The position numbers and the translations under genes were made by a program. The notes under the pieces were generated by a model, which had not been told where the DNA came from, ran no database searches, and saw nothing but the letters and a program-made list of their open reading frames with translations. A stretch of 64,000 bases of DNA from the NCBI RefSeq assembly GCF_032854445.1, contig NC_088305.1, positions 16,541,717 through 16,605,716 of the forward strand, in the 5' to 3' direction. The number at the start of each line of letters is the position of its first letter. Positions within the stretch are counted from its first letter, which is position 1. The DNA comes from Liolophura sinensis. Its lineage: Eukaryota; Mollusca; Polyplacophora; Chitonida; Chitonidae. Below are positions 13,101 to 21,405 of this stretch, piece after piece.

Positions 13101-15195
13101 TTTAGTGCGTCACTGTTTCTGCGTAGAACCAGGCGTGTGCGTCGAGCAAAAAAAAGTCGTACATGTTCATGAAATTCACAAGCACTGCAAGCGTGGCAGT
13201 TGACAATATGTTTACGCGGATTGGAATTGACCTGTCCAGACGATCATGCCCATTGTAATCCTTGTTTTTGGTTTAAAATGCAAGTTGTTTATCACATGGT
13301 AAGACACTAGTCAAGACATATAGTTAACATCAGTGAGAGATGCTCGCCTGTGGCTGCCATATTGGCTGTTAGATGGCAAACGACCTGTAATTGGCCAGTT
13401 ATGTTGGGGCCCGGACTTTTAAACTCGGGGCCACGATTTAAAAGTCGGAGGTTGAAAAAAAAAAGATTTTCTCTTTCCCCAAATTTTTTTTCACCGTGTA
13501 ATTTTTTTTTTCTTTTCCAAAAATTTTATTTCACCATATCGCTTTTACGGCTCCGTACTAAAGTGCAATATTAAAAGACATAATATGATATCGCTATCGC
13601 TGATAAGTCTGTGTTGACGTCTCCCCTTCTCCAGTTGGTGTTCTGTCTGGATGCCGTGCTCTACCCGGAGCTGAAGTACCGTCGGAAATCCGGAGTGTAC
13701 GAGTTCCCACTGTGGTCCACCGCCATCAGTTGGACACTCGTGGGTCTTATTCTTCTCCCCATTCCCGTCGTCATGATCTACAAGATGATCCGAGCCGAGG
13801 GCTCACTCAAGGAGGTAAGCAGGGTGAGGGTCATATCCTGTGTTACTGGTGTAACCTTCTGCCAAGGTGTCAGTCCGATGGAGGTAAAGCAAAGCTCGCG
13901 CGGTGTGATTGTTAAATCGCCGAATTTGACTCTATTTTATTCGATTGTAGCATTCGACAAATCGCATCCTTACCAGCCATGGAATTGGCCTGTCCTGTTA
14001 TTACTCCACTTGCTGAATTCACGACTCGTGGGAACGCGGCTTTGAGCAGATTAACGGCTTAGCATGGTGACGTGTCACTTCACGATATGTTGTCATGGAC
14101 ACCGTTCCAGGCGTATATTGCCACTGTTTAGTACGATGGACCCCATGTTTTCAATGTGTCGTAGAACAATATATCCCTAATGCCGATTGTATAAAATTTG
14201 AACAGTGAAGCTTCGTTAACACGTAAGTATTTGTGGTGCTATGGAGCATACAGCCAAATCACAAGGTGCGAATAAGCATATGAGTTGCTACAAATCACAC
14301 TGATAGGGGCACAACAATTTTCATGCTAGTATAAAGTCGCATAAGACAATTAACCCGTCGCGATAAATTGTACATATAGAGCACGGCTTTACTTTCGAAC
14401 CCTGAAAGTAATAATTGCAGGTGCCGTAATAAAGGTTACATCAAGATATATCTTTCACAAGTTGAATCTCTGGGATGAAAAACTAAGCATGATGAAGCCG
14501 AGTTAAGATTTTATAACGCTAACCGTCTTCACAGACATCTTTTATATTATAAGTGCGTAACGCTGCTGTCTAGAATGGATCAGTGGGCTATAAATTCCAT
14601 GGTAACCTATATACTGTAATATGTGAAAGGCCCGTGGCCTGGCCCAGAGTTTGGACGTATAATTATCAGTATCAACCTACATGCAAGTATTATATCACAT
14701 CTGTAAACAATAAAATATCCTTGAGGTTTAAGAAGCAAATCCCTGGCCGTCACTGTCAATTATTATAATCTCACCGATCGGTGTTGTCAATCGAATATCG
14801 CATCAGTCTGCTGGAAAACTTCACGATTTGGGAACTGTGCTATTTTACTCAAACCAGCAGTTCAGCAGAATTACAGATAGTTTAAAGGGGCATTGAACTG
14901 AGTGAACAAATCGTTTTTCTCATTTCACATGTATGCATTAGATAAGATTTATTCAGAGACATTTAGTGCGGCCATCGTCAGGGAATACTCAAGTTTTGAA
15001 CTGGTTTCTCATATCATATTGATAGCTATTTCATTTTATTTCTGTTTTCTTCTGTTACAGCGCTACCGTTTCCTCATCACACCGGTTTTCAACGAAGTCC
15101 AGCGAGCACGTGACAACTGCAAGTCGGAAATGTACGACAAGAGCCCGAACGGACCGGAAATCAACGAAGCGGAACTGGCATTTCTTAAAATGTAA
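4007..15195 (+). CDS. SLC6 family Na+/Cl- dependent transporter, C-terminal half (8 exons, 5' part outside window)
   Basis: Eight exons at 4007-4110, 5156-5280, 6876-6988, 7262-7399, 9118-9217, 10668-10768, 13635-13814 and 15061-15195 splice with GT/AG borders and matching phases into 331 residues ending in TAA. They read from TM6 through TM12 to the cytoplasmic tail of a neurotransmitter:sodium symporter, a plasma-membrane carrier of amino acids or amines. Landmarks: TM6 with Q and S in AMQVCFS (chloride and Na1 ligand positions), TM7 with VNTLTSF (Na1 Asn, chloride Ser), TM8 GIDSQ (Na2 Asp/Ser), TM9-10 [16 protein letters not shown], and TM12 [14 protein letters not shown]. Ion-site residues look intact, so the gene is probably functional. 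Family members are about 600 residues, so TM1-5 should be encoded upstream; I found no earlier exon in 1-4006. The substrate cannot be told from this half. The first visible exon starts at phase 0 after a ccacag acceptor. Confidence 0.93.
4145..4850. repeat. ~70-bp minisatellite in SLC6 intron, about 10 degenerate copies
   Basis: The unit runs approximately gtgagatgtggtatcgggtg, tctgtacactatgacaacag, gtgtcatatctggtgtcatt, with indels. The array starts about 35 bases after the donor of the exon at 4007-4110. Confidence 0.85.
5156..5280 (+). CDS. SLC6 exon with TM7
   Basis: This exon is flanked by ccgcag and gtaagt. It encodes [18 protein letters not shown] and on through GFMSYKSG to HIDNVAGSG, the SLC6 TM7 with its Na1 asparagine and chloride-site serine. 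The first base completes an Arg codon from the previous exon, and the last base starts a Gly codon completed at 6876. Confidence 0.93.
5281..6875. other. SLC6 intron; inverted-repeat remnant at 6088-6335
   Basis: The intron is mostly unremarkable. At about 6088-6130 ctcaaatgattgccttccag followed by aaaacaccagactcg is echoed in inverted orientation at about 6290-6335 (complement cccaaataatcacctttcac). This gives an imperfect foldback of about 250 bases that may be a decayed MITE. At 6595-6640 an 11-base unit atccaagatgg recurs about four times. Confidence 0.5.
6876..6988 (+). CDS. SLC6 exon, extracellular loop 4 and TM8 start
   Basis: This exon lies between a cacag acceptor and a gtaggt donor. 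It encodes [20 protein letters not shown] followed by [17 protein letters not shown]. The P-G-hydrophobic-F-x-x-Y-P and GIDSQ motifs are hallmarks of SLC6; the Asp-Ser pair is a Na2 site element. Confidence 0.94.
7262..7399 (+). CDS. SLC6 exon, TM8 end to TM9
   Basis: Forty-six whole codons between ctcag and gtatgt. [16 protein letters not shown] continues TM8 and the cytoplasmic helix, and [18 protein letters not shown] is TM9 ending in the family's MVTE-type motif. Confidence 0.94.
7400..8235. other. SLC6 intron, nothing recognised
   Basis: AT-rich intronic sequence after the donor at 7400; I see no repeat family or coding signal before the SINE fragments at 8236. Confidence 0.5.
8236..8350 (-). 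mobile_element. SINE fragment (3' part), family A
   Basis: On the minus strand it matches the family A 3' segment (ccataatgctggccgccgtc, gtataagtgaaatattcttg, caccaat), with divergence. The tRNA-like head is missing. Confidence 0.7.
8446..8697 (-). mobile_element. tRNA-derived SINE, family A, nearly full length
   Basis: In antisense it contains the complete order head to tail: aacctccgtggccgaggag, aatgacccatgggtctccc, ttcaagtccagttcatgctg, the gtcgtataagtg segment and the taaaataccaatcaa end. It lies in the SLC6 intron upstream of the TM10 exon. Confidence 0.82.
9118..9217 (+). CDS. SLC6 exon with TM10
   Basis: This exon encodes [20 protein letters not shown] and [14 protein letters not shown], the SLC6 TM10 pattern GGxYVxQxxxxY...IAWxYG. 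The acceptor is caacag and the donor gtactg; the last G pairs with GT of the next exon to make Gly. An open frame runs on into the intron but its sequence (poly-C, Lys-rich) is not family-like. Confidence 0.92.
9541..9645. repeat. Short imperfect array of gacagacagatagattgacg type
   Basis: Repeated acagacagatagattgacgg-like units of about 17-26 bases form a low-complexity purine-rich tract in the SLC6 intron after the TM10 exon. Confidence 0.65.
9646..10667. other. SLC6 intron, nothing recognised
   Basis: Single-copy-looking intron sequence. Open frames near 10190-10570 contain no family motif and I regard them as chance. Confidence 0.5.
10668..10768 (+). CDS. SLC6 exon, TM10-TM11 loop and start of TM11
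   Basis: This exon encodes [20 protein letters not shown] and [13 protein letters not shown], matching the SLC6 block xxRFxxDIxxMxGxxP...KxCWxxxTP. The acceptor is tttcag. The exon ends CACTGTG followed by gtaagt, and exactly this boundary is reiterated in the downstream intron array. Confidence 0.93.
10769..12262 (+). repeat. 32-bp minisatellite carrying reiterated 5' splice sites, SLC6 intron
   Basis: The array begins at the first intron base. The first unit is gtaagttatctgccctctgt plus gttgtcactgtg, and the next unit again starts gtaagttatct after cactgtg, the same bases that end the exon. About 13 units are recognisable to 11190. After that a related higher-order form (gtggaaaatcatctctcctc, tgggtttccgctgttgtaag, ttttctgtcctctgggtttt) continues to about 12100 and fades by 12262. 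Many units retain GTAAGT or GTAAAT after a (C)TGTG or CGTG. Confidence 0.9.
12406..13558. mobile_element. Non-autonomous TIR element, about 1.15 kb
   Basis: The left end (12406 to about 12500) reads gtacggagccttaaaagtga, catggtgaaaaaattgggga and then aaaagtcggggcccc. The complement of the right end (about 13405-13558) reads gtacggagccgtaaaagcga, tatggtgaaa, ttggggaaag and aaaagtccgggcccc. The inverted arms are about 95-150 bases. No transposase is seen inside. A clean target-site duplication could not be settled by eye. Two opposed insertions of one repeat are an alternative explanation. Confidence 0.6.
13635..13814 (+). CDS. SLC6 exon, end of TM11 and TM12
   Basis: Sixty whole codons between ctccag and gtaagc. 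[15 protein letters not shown] ends TM11 and its loop; [19 protein letters not shown] and [10 protein letters not shown] form TM12, typical of the family's Y-P-x-W-xxxxGW motif region. It ends in SLKE, where other members have the ..G.L.ER boundary. Confidence 0.94.
13815..14584. other. SLC6 intron, nothing recognised
   Basis: Ordinary intron sequence after the gtaagc donor. The open frame that runs past the exon to 14045 has no family match. Confidence 0.5.
14585..14700 (+). repeat. Dispersed repeat copy 1 (partner at 19709-19815)
   Basis: Shared blocks are ctataaattccatg, a tatatactgtaatatgtgaa-like stretch, cccagagtttggac and the ttatcag segment. A preceding shared block catcaagatatatctttcac lies at about 14440. 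Confidence 0.65.
15061..15195 (+). CDS. SLC6 terminal coding exon
   Basis: This exon follows a polypyrimidine tract and ttacag. It encodes [14 protein letters not shown] and a charged tail ending LAFLKM before TAA. The start continues SLKE of the previous exon into the family's (K/R)ERF..L..P-like segment. AATAAA hexamers at 15239-15244 and 15374-15379 are candidate polyadenylation signals. Confidence 0.9.
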   Translation, partial: RYRFLITPVFNEVQRARDNCKSEMYDKSPNGPEINEAELAFLKM

Positions 15196-15582
15196 CGAAT
15201 GTTGAAAATAGGAATAACGAAGGTATCATGATCTCATGAATAAACAGATCGAAGTTTTTTTTGAAATCAGTGTGGAAGATGACTATTTGGTGCCTGCTGG
15301 AGAGAAAGAAAAAGATTTTTGCGTCGTCGTTTCAATGGAATGCGACTCCTGAGATACAGAGATACGTAAACCTAATAAAGCATATAAGTATTTCTTGATC
15401 ACGCTGCGTTCTCTGGAATTATGTAGAGAAATCATTTTTGCGAAACAGTACAGTCATTTCATGGTCGCAGAAACCGGAGGCTACCTCGTTATTTCTTTGA
15501 CTTATGCGATTGCTCTTATTTCTACATTCTTAGTTTTATGGCAACACAGGCTCTTGTCATTTTCCCCGCTCTCACTCTCCGT

Positions 15583-15825
15583 TGGGGCTTGGTGACAATA
15601 AGCTGTTGACGCTCACGTATTCGTGAGTGTAGTCTGACGTTGGTTGAAGACTACTTGTCTTCAACCAGTATGGTGTGCATATCTGTACGTACAGGAAATC
15701 TTGTGAGAAACTTTCTAAAGTCCAGTGGTTTATGCTGAGCTCTCCGGTTTCCTCTAACAATGACAGCCGTCGTACAAGTAAGACATTCTTAAGTACTGCG
15801 GTAAACAACGAACATACAAATGAGT
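15583..15825 (+). mobile_element. SINE-like copy with variant head and family A tail
   Basis: Its 3' part (tccggtttcctctaacaatg, acagccgtcgtacaagtaag, acattcttaagtactgcggt) is the family A tail. The upstream part (ttcaaccagtatggtgtgca, tatctgtacgtacaggaaa, agtccagtggttt) differs from family A and recurs at 23395-23580. Confidence 0.6.
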
Positions 15826-17015
15826 GAATAATGTTGCAACTCGTGCATTCCGATATATGCTATGTTTTCACATGCTGTTGCGTTTGCTATATAGGCGTAA
15901 AAAAAACGCACCAGTGGACGAGTAATCGCAAACCTAGTCGCATGTCTATGAAAATACCGTGTAAGAAACTTGTGTGCCAGTTTCCGCGCTTCGTTGTCAT
16001 AAGTGAGTCGTGGTTACTGCGGATCTTTGTTAAATGACCGTAATCTTGTTCGGGCAATCATTTGAACTGAAGTTGTTTAGAAACACGATTTGTGACACAC
16101 TTTTGTTCACTTACATGGATATAAGCAGACCAGTGCAGTGTCTGATGTTACTAGCTGAATATCTGGATGAATTACTGCTCTGTTTTATGTTCCAAGCTAA
16201 GTTAATATATAATAGGGCGAGTGGAAGGCTGAGACTGAAACAATGCGAAAGCATTCGATGACTAACATTTGTAACTGACTGTATGTTTCGATTCGAGTAT
16301 TTCAACAAGATGCCCATATTTTTGCTATAAATGAAACACATCTTGCTGCTGATGACGCCACTCGTAACGGTGACGGTGGTGAAAACAACGTTCAGCTCGG
16401 TCAATACGACGTTCAGCTCGGTCAATACGACTTTCAGCTCTGTCAGTACGACTTTCAACTAGGTCAATACACCTCCACCATAGTAATACAGCCTTGTGCT
16501 GGAAGTCTGTATTGCCGGGGTAATGACATAGACTGGAAAAATTAATAATATTATGAAAGGCTCCCATGATGATGTTTGTTTTGTGTTTTTTTCAGTGGAT
16601 CAAAAAATTTGTTAACACATATATAGCAACTGAGTTTGTTCCGGTGGAGATGTGTATGTATAATACCAATATTTATGTTTTCTTCGCTCAGAGTGGGTCT
16701 TGAAATTAAATGGAATTAAAACTATTCAATGTCTTAAAATTATGTTTAAGTGAGATAGGTTTACATGCAGTTCAGTTTGGTTCAATTTTGAAGTTCTGTT
16801 CAAGGTTTGCATTTCAATCACATACGACGGAATTTTCCGGTTTTTACTTTTCTTTTTTCCTTCTATATTGCCCCCTCCCCCCCACCCTCACCCCGACCCA
16901 TTGGCCAAAGATTGCTTCTTAGAATCGATTCTTGGTAATCGATAATTGGTGGAGGTTTCTCATCTTTGTTTGTCAGGCATGACTATAATAACTGAAACTT
17001 ATATCATCAATCATC
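15826..17015. other. Intergenic, no gene seen
   Basis: Apart from the 19-bp array at 16391, nothing coding or repetitive stands out. A C/T-rich stretch lies at about 16860-16905. Confidence 0.5.
16391..16472. repeat. ~19-bp tandem repeat, 4 copies
   Basis: cagctcggtcaatacgacgtt-type units are repeated four times with substitutions. They make a short repetitive peptide in one minus-strand frame that I do not take as a gene. Confidence 0.75.
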
Positions 17016-17019
17016 AACC

Positions 17020-17171
17020 CGCCCGTACGTGGGAAGGTCTGTCATCAACCTGCGGATGGTCGTGGGTTTTTCCCCGGGCTCTGCTCGGTTTCCTCCCTCC
17101 ATAATGCTGGCCGCCGTCGTATAAGTGAAATATTCTTGAGTACGGCGTAAAACACCAATCAAATAAATAAA
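17020..17171 (+). mobile_element. SINE family A, 5'-truncated
   Basis: Starts in the middle (ccgtacgtgggaaggtctgt) and ends with the family tail and AAATAAATAAAT. The tRNA-like head is absent, as expected of 5' truncation. Confidence 0.8.
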
Positions 17172-17366
17172 TTTATCAATCATGAACCCATATTACCAAT
17201 CATCATTATCAGTTTACATTAATTATATTAATTAATTAATATTGTAATGTGATACGCCTCTAATTGACGAAGCTTGTCGGCTAATAAATGTATGTTTGTC
17301 ATGCAGTTTGTGTGTTAATGTTACCATGCCTGTGTAACCATCTTAGACTTGTATTTTCTTTATTTT

Positions 17367-17470
17367 TTTTTATTGGCGTTTTACACCGTAATCAAGAATA
17401 TTTCACTTATACGACTGCGACCATCAATATGGTGTGCGGAAACCGGGCTGGAATGCGGCGTTAAAGCAAT
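17367..17470 (-). mobile_element. SINE family A 3' fragment, antisense
   Basis: The complement contains the family tail (gtcgtataagtgaaatattc, ttgattacggtgtaaaacgc). It breaks off after ccatattgatgg. Confidence 0.65.
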
Positions 17471-19050
17471 TAAATAACTTAATGCCTCTAAAGAATCAAT
17501 TATTAGTTATTTTTCTCAGTTTTCCGAACAGAATTCAGTGACGTCTAGTAACTGCAGGTAAATTCGCTATGATCATACCATGAAACCAGACACTGGCAGG
17601 TTTACGCATGTACTCTTACCCAACATGCTGTTGTTTACGAAAATGTTGGCTGTTGTGAAATTATTGATCACAAATCATGTTAATTGTGCATAAAATTTCG
17701 TGAACAAAGAATGATTATATCTTGTAGATGTATTTACGCTCAAGCTTTTTCCAAGAGTTGATTTATGTCTAAGGACGGCTTTGAACCCGCTCACACATAT
17801 TCTATTAATTCCACCTAAAGATTCTATTAGGCTTACAGGATATTATGTTGAATATGTTTCAATATTTAGTATACAAACATGTATACATTCTGTCATCACT
17901 CAGGCTGGAGACTTTCTGTTAACATAAACAGATTAATCTTTTCAGTTTAGTAGCAAATTGCACGCACCGTATAGCACCATGGCTTAAGCAGAATTAGGTA
18001 AAAAATATATGCAGTGATGTAAAGAAACCAGTCCCCGAATCATGTATTAAAAATGTAGGTGGTATACCACAGGCGTAGGATGGGGTTGGGTTGCGGGGGT
18101 GCGGAGGCGAAAATGTTCAGCTCAAGTCGACGAAAAAAATATTTTAGCCTATATTTTTTACCGGCACCTAGCTATTAACATTTATTCCACAGATATTTGC
18201 TGTAGCCTATATAGACCAATATTTCAATTTCATACCAATTTACTAAACAGTATATAGGCCAATTTAGACATGTTCTGTTATGTGAACCATTTCATATTGT
18301 TCCCGGTGGAATTACCTCTCTTTAATCGTACCGCGCAGTAGCCATTTCCGTCTGATGGACAAGACATATGCCGCGGTTTTACTTGTACTGTTTGTAACTC
18401 TGGAACCCATGACAATAAATACTATATATTCAGGGACAGCCTATTCTCAGCCCCACATAAGCTGAACTTGAGTTGTTTTGGATTTTTTTTTTTTTTTTGG
18501 TTTTTGTTTTAATGTGAAAACGAATGTGAACACATTGGCCAAATCTGCTCAGATTCTCAGATTCTCTCTCCAGCAATCTAATATCCCGGAGTTTCCGGGG
18601 CCTAGGCGGCCGTTGGACCCTCGCCTAACTGACTGTGAGAGCGTTCCGCTCTTGTCAAATCCGCACCCACCCAAATCCGCATTCCATCTTCCCCGGTGAA
18701 GATCCACGCTACGCCCCTGTATACAGTAACAGGGACGTTCGTTTCCAAACTGGTTAGCGAGCTCTGCCCAAACGCTGTTGTAGTCTGCAGTGACTTTATG
18801 AACTTTACTGGCTTGAGAATGAAAACCCGTTTTATCCTATGCAAGTCTTCAAATCTCGTCACCAGTTAAGCCACAGGTTCCAATCTCGCTTCCTTTCAAT
18901 TTGTCTGTACTTTTCAAGTGGGAATGCCTGATGCTTTCACGAAAATAATCTGTTAAATTCAATACAAAGTCTGTTGTCTGAGTGAAGCGAGAATTTATTC
19001 CGTTTTCACAGTAGGTTATTTTCTTAAACACAGCTCACTTATTCTATTAC
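17471..19050. other. Intergenic, dispersed-repeat fragments only
   Basis: About 17810-17965 resembles the MITE at 19815 (ctgttaacataaacagatta). About 17945-18050 carries the block gcaccatggcttaagcagaa, shared with 37960, 44980 and 50800. A poly-T run lies at 18484. No gene is supported. Confidence 0.5.
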
Positions 19051-19054
19051 TTCA

Positions 19055-19190
19055 GCATAAAAGTTGTTTTAGACTAACAGGATATTGTGTGGAATAAGGC
19101 GCACTATTATGTTAAAACAGAATTCATTCAAACATCAGTTAGACAACAGATTTTCTGTGGAAATTAATACATTATATTTTGAGTGTAGAG
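19055..19190. mobile_element. MITE copy related to 19815-20069, degraded
   Basis: It contains aggatattgtgtggaataag, gttaaaacagaattcattca and the terminal block agacaacagattttctgtgg ... ttttgagtgtag, which parallels the right end of the MITE at 20069. Confidence 0.55.
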
Positions 19191-19194
19191 ATTT

Positions 19195-19400
19195 CAATCG
19201 CCGTCACACACGAGGTTAAGGCTCAAACCCGGCCTTTGGCAGGGAATTTATAGATTCTACCACTCTCACTGCGCATGAGGCTGCTTCTCTTAGCACTCAG
19301 TGTTGAGAGGTTAGAGCAAGGAGTGACTGTCATGTCATGATACTTCACACCGAACGACTCCTGTTCATCAGTTGACCTACGGAAAAATTGTTAAGAAGGA
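19195..19400 (+). mobile_element. Fragment of SINE family B and related repeat
   Basis: cacacacgaggttaaggctc and ggcctttggcagggaattta recur, altered, at about 38480 and 41750. The following agtgttgagaggttagagca, aggagtgactg block matches family B at about 30865-30890. Confidence 0.5.
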
Positions 19401-19708
19401 CGTAAAAAACCAGGCGACCCACCACCAGTCGTGGATGATCGCGGGTCTTGCAGTCACCCGATTGGTGGTGGCAAATTGGACCTCACTAGTACATGCACAT
19501 CACTGACACATGCGCCTCACTAGCACATGCACTTCACTGGCACATGCACCGCACACCAGCAATCGCTCGTGGTCACGTGGTGACCTACCACCAGTGTGAA
19601 ACCGATGGTGGTGCGTCTGCTGTAGTATATTGCTAACTGGTCGGACATTTACACTCAAAAAATTAATTTTTTCATTTTAAGAGAAAGTTATATCAAGATA
19701 TATCTTTT

Positions 19709-19815
19709 CACTATAAATTCCATGACAATATATATGTATATGCTGTATGCTGTGAATCCCTGTGGCGTATCCCAGAGCTTGGACCGACAGTTATCAGGAC
19801 AGGCGTACTTGCAAC
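19709..19815 (+). repeat. Dispersed repeat copy 2 (partner at 14585-14700)
   Basis: It has the same block order as at 14585: tataaattccatg, tatgctgtgaatcc, cccagagcttggac and ttatcag. It directly abuts the left end of the MITE at 19815. Confidence 0.65.
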
Positions 19816-20069
19816 ACTCAAAAAATTAATCTGTTAATTTTAACAGAAAATATGTTGCCTGTGTGATGCTGGAATGTATTTTGTTATTATAACCGAATAT
19901 TCTGTTATATTCAACATAGTATCCTATTAGTGTAATTCGAATATTTGTGTTGAATTAACAGAATATGCGTGTTATATTTAACATAATAATCTGCTGCAAT
20001 AACAGAATCCATTATAGCATCACTCAGATAACAGATTTTCTTTCAAATGTAACATGTTATTTTTTGAGT
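19815..20069. mobile_element. MITE, ~255 bp, with ~55-bp terminal inverted repeats
   Basis: The left end reads actcaaaaaattaatctgtt, aattttaacagaaaatatgt, tgcctgtgtgatg. The complement of the right end reads actcaaaaaataacatgtta, catttgaaagaaaatctgtt, atctgagtgatg. The interior is AT-rich with further internal palindromes around aacagaat. Related fragments lie at 17810, 19055 and 53385. Confidence 0.75.
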
Positions 20070-20705
20070 CCATCTCATCCAAATCACCAGATCCAGAACA
20101 CGCACGACGTGTGACTGGGTGTTTAAAAATTACAAATTACAATACATCCAGCAATATAGCCTTGAAGTGTATAATGTCCAGATTTTTTATTTATTCGTTA
20201 TACATGCATTGTCACAATGAGGTCATGCCATTTACATGTAAAACAAGGGCTTGGGTACATGTAAACCCGAAAAATATTATGCTCAAAGTCGTTACTTAGG
20301 CCTCATGCAATCTTCGCGAAATATGTCATAGACCTTCATGACCAAAAGCTTTATCAGCTCACCGGGCTTTGTCATTTGGATAAGTGTAGTAGAAAACCAA
20401 CCAGAGCGACAACAACAATTTTCAATTTCTCTAGGAAATGAATTACAGGTTCGCATCGGATAGTGATAAAGAGTGTGCGAAGAACCCTGGTGTTTCAGGT
20501 TACAAACTTCAAATTTCTATATTTGGCACTCAGGGCGCGTTGATTGACAGGAGCGTTTTAAGTAAGCAATAGTTTATAGGGCTTAGTGAATTTCAAAACT
20601 GTTGCAATAAATATTCTACATACAGGTAGGCCTACATGCTGCATTCATCTGGCGCAGTGTGAGCTAGAACAAACTTGTATTAAACATGCAAAGAAATGGT
20701 GTTTA
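20070..20705. other. Intergenic, nothing recognised
   Basis: No repeat or coding signal that I can support. Confidence 0.5.
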
Positions 20706-20709
20706 AACC

Positions 20710-20930
20710 ACGATACAGCCATGCAGACTCAAGGATATTTCACTTATACGGCCAGCATTATGGTGGGAGACCGGACAGAGCCCGCGGGAAATGGGTGACA
20801 ATCCGCAGGTTGCTGAAAGACCTTCCCACTTACGGTCGGAGAGAAAGCCAACATGAGCTGAACCCACATAGGTGGGTGATTGCAACGCGCTGGCGCGCTA
20901 TTCATCTCGACCACGGAGTCACACTGGAGC
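20710..20930 (-). mobile_element. SINE family A, antisense
   Basis: The complement contains head gtgactccgtggtcgagatg, agcgcgccagcgcgttg, then catgttggctttctctccg, the tcagcaacctgcggattgtc middle and the gtataagtgaaatatccttg tail. It lies about 460 bases upstream of the ACBP start codon. Confidence 0.78.
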
Positions 20931-21390
20931 CCACTATAATGTAATGATAGAGTAGATGTCTTGTCTTTGTAGGCCTGCACAATCAATGAGAAAAATCTAC
21001 TACATGCGTTCCCCCAGGGCTAGCCTTCAGACGCCTGTTTGATATCTAGGTATAAACAAATAAGTCAGAGGAGTGGATGTAGAGTGTATTTCATGCGACC
21101 TTATCGTGGCAAATTGAAATTACAAAACCCGCAGTAGAGAGTAGGTCTAAGTAGAATTTCACTTCTGCTACAGGTGCATGGTAAAGGGTACACAGGTTAA
21201 ATGTGACAAGGGAAATAACTTTGAACCACCCAACAATAAGCCGGAGCTCTCCTGAAAGATGAGGTACAAAAACACATCGTAACATGTGCGTGACCTTTGG
21301 CCTATTTCTTTGCATTGAAACCACGCCACGCCAAACACTCGCTGTCTATATTCGGTTGCGAAGAGACAGGTTATTGAACATTCTGCGAAG

Positions 21391-21405
21391 ATGTCGAACT
21401 CTGAG
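21391..21405 (+). CDS. DBI: ACBP exon 1 (start codon exon)
   Basis: ATG TCG AAC TCT GAG followed by gtaaga encodes MSNSE. The context GCGAAGATGT is acceptable for initiation. It joins in phase 0 to the exon at 25062, giving the MSxxExFxKAAEE pattern of ACBPs. I see no TATA box close upstream, and the 5' end is not defined. Confidence 0.85.

Noticed and set aside
13611-14045. 144-residue open frame as one protein
   Set aside because: Only 13635-13814 is coding; the frame runs on into the intron past a gtaagc donor.
16111-16567. Repetitive minus-strand frames (ESRTDRAE, VVLTELKV)
   Set aside because: They come from a four-copy 19-bp tandem repeat and have no wider support.
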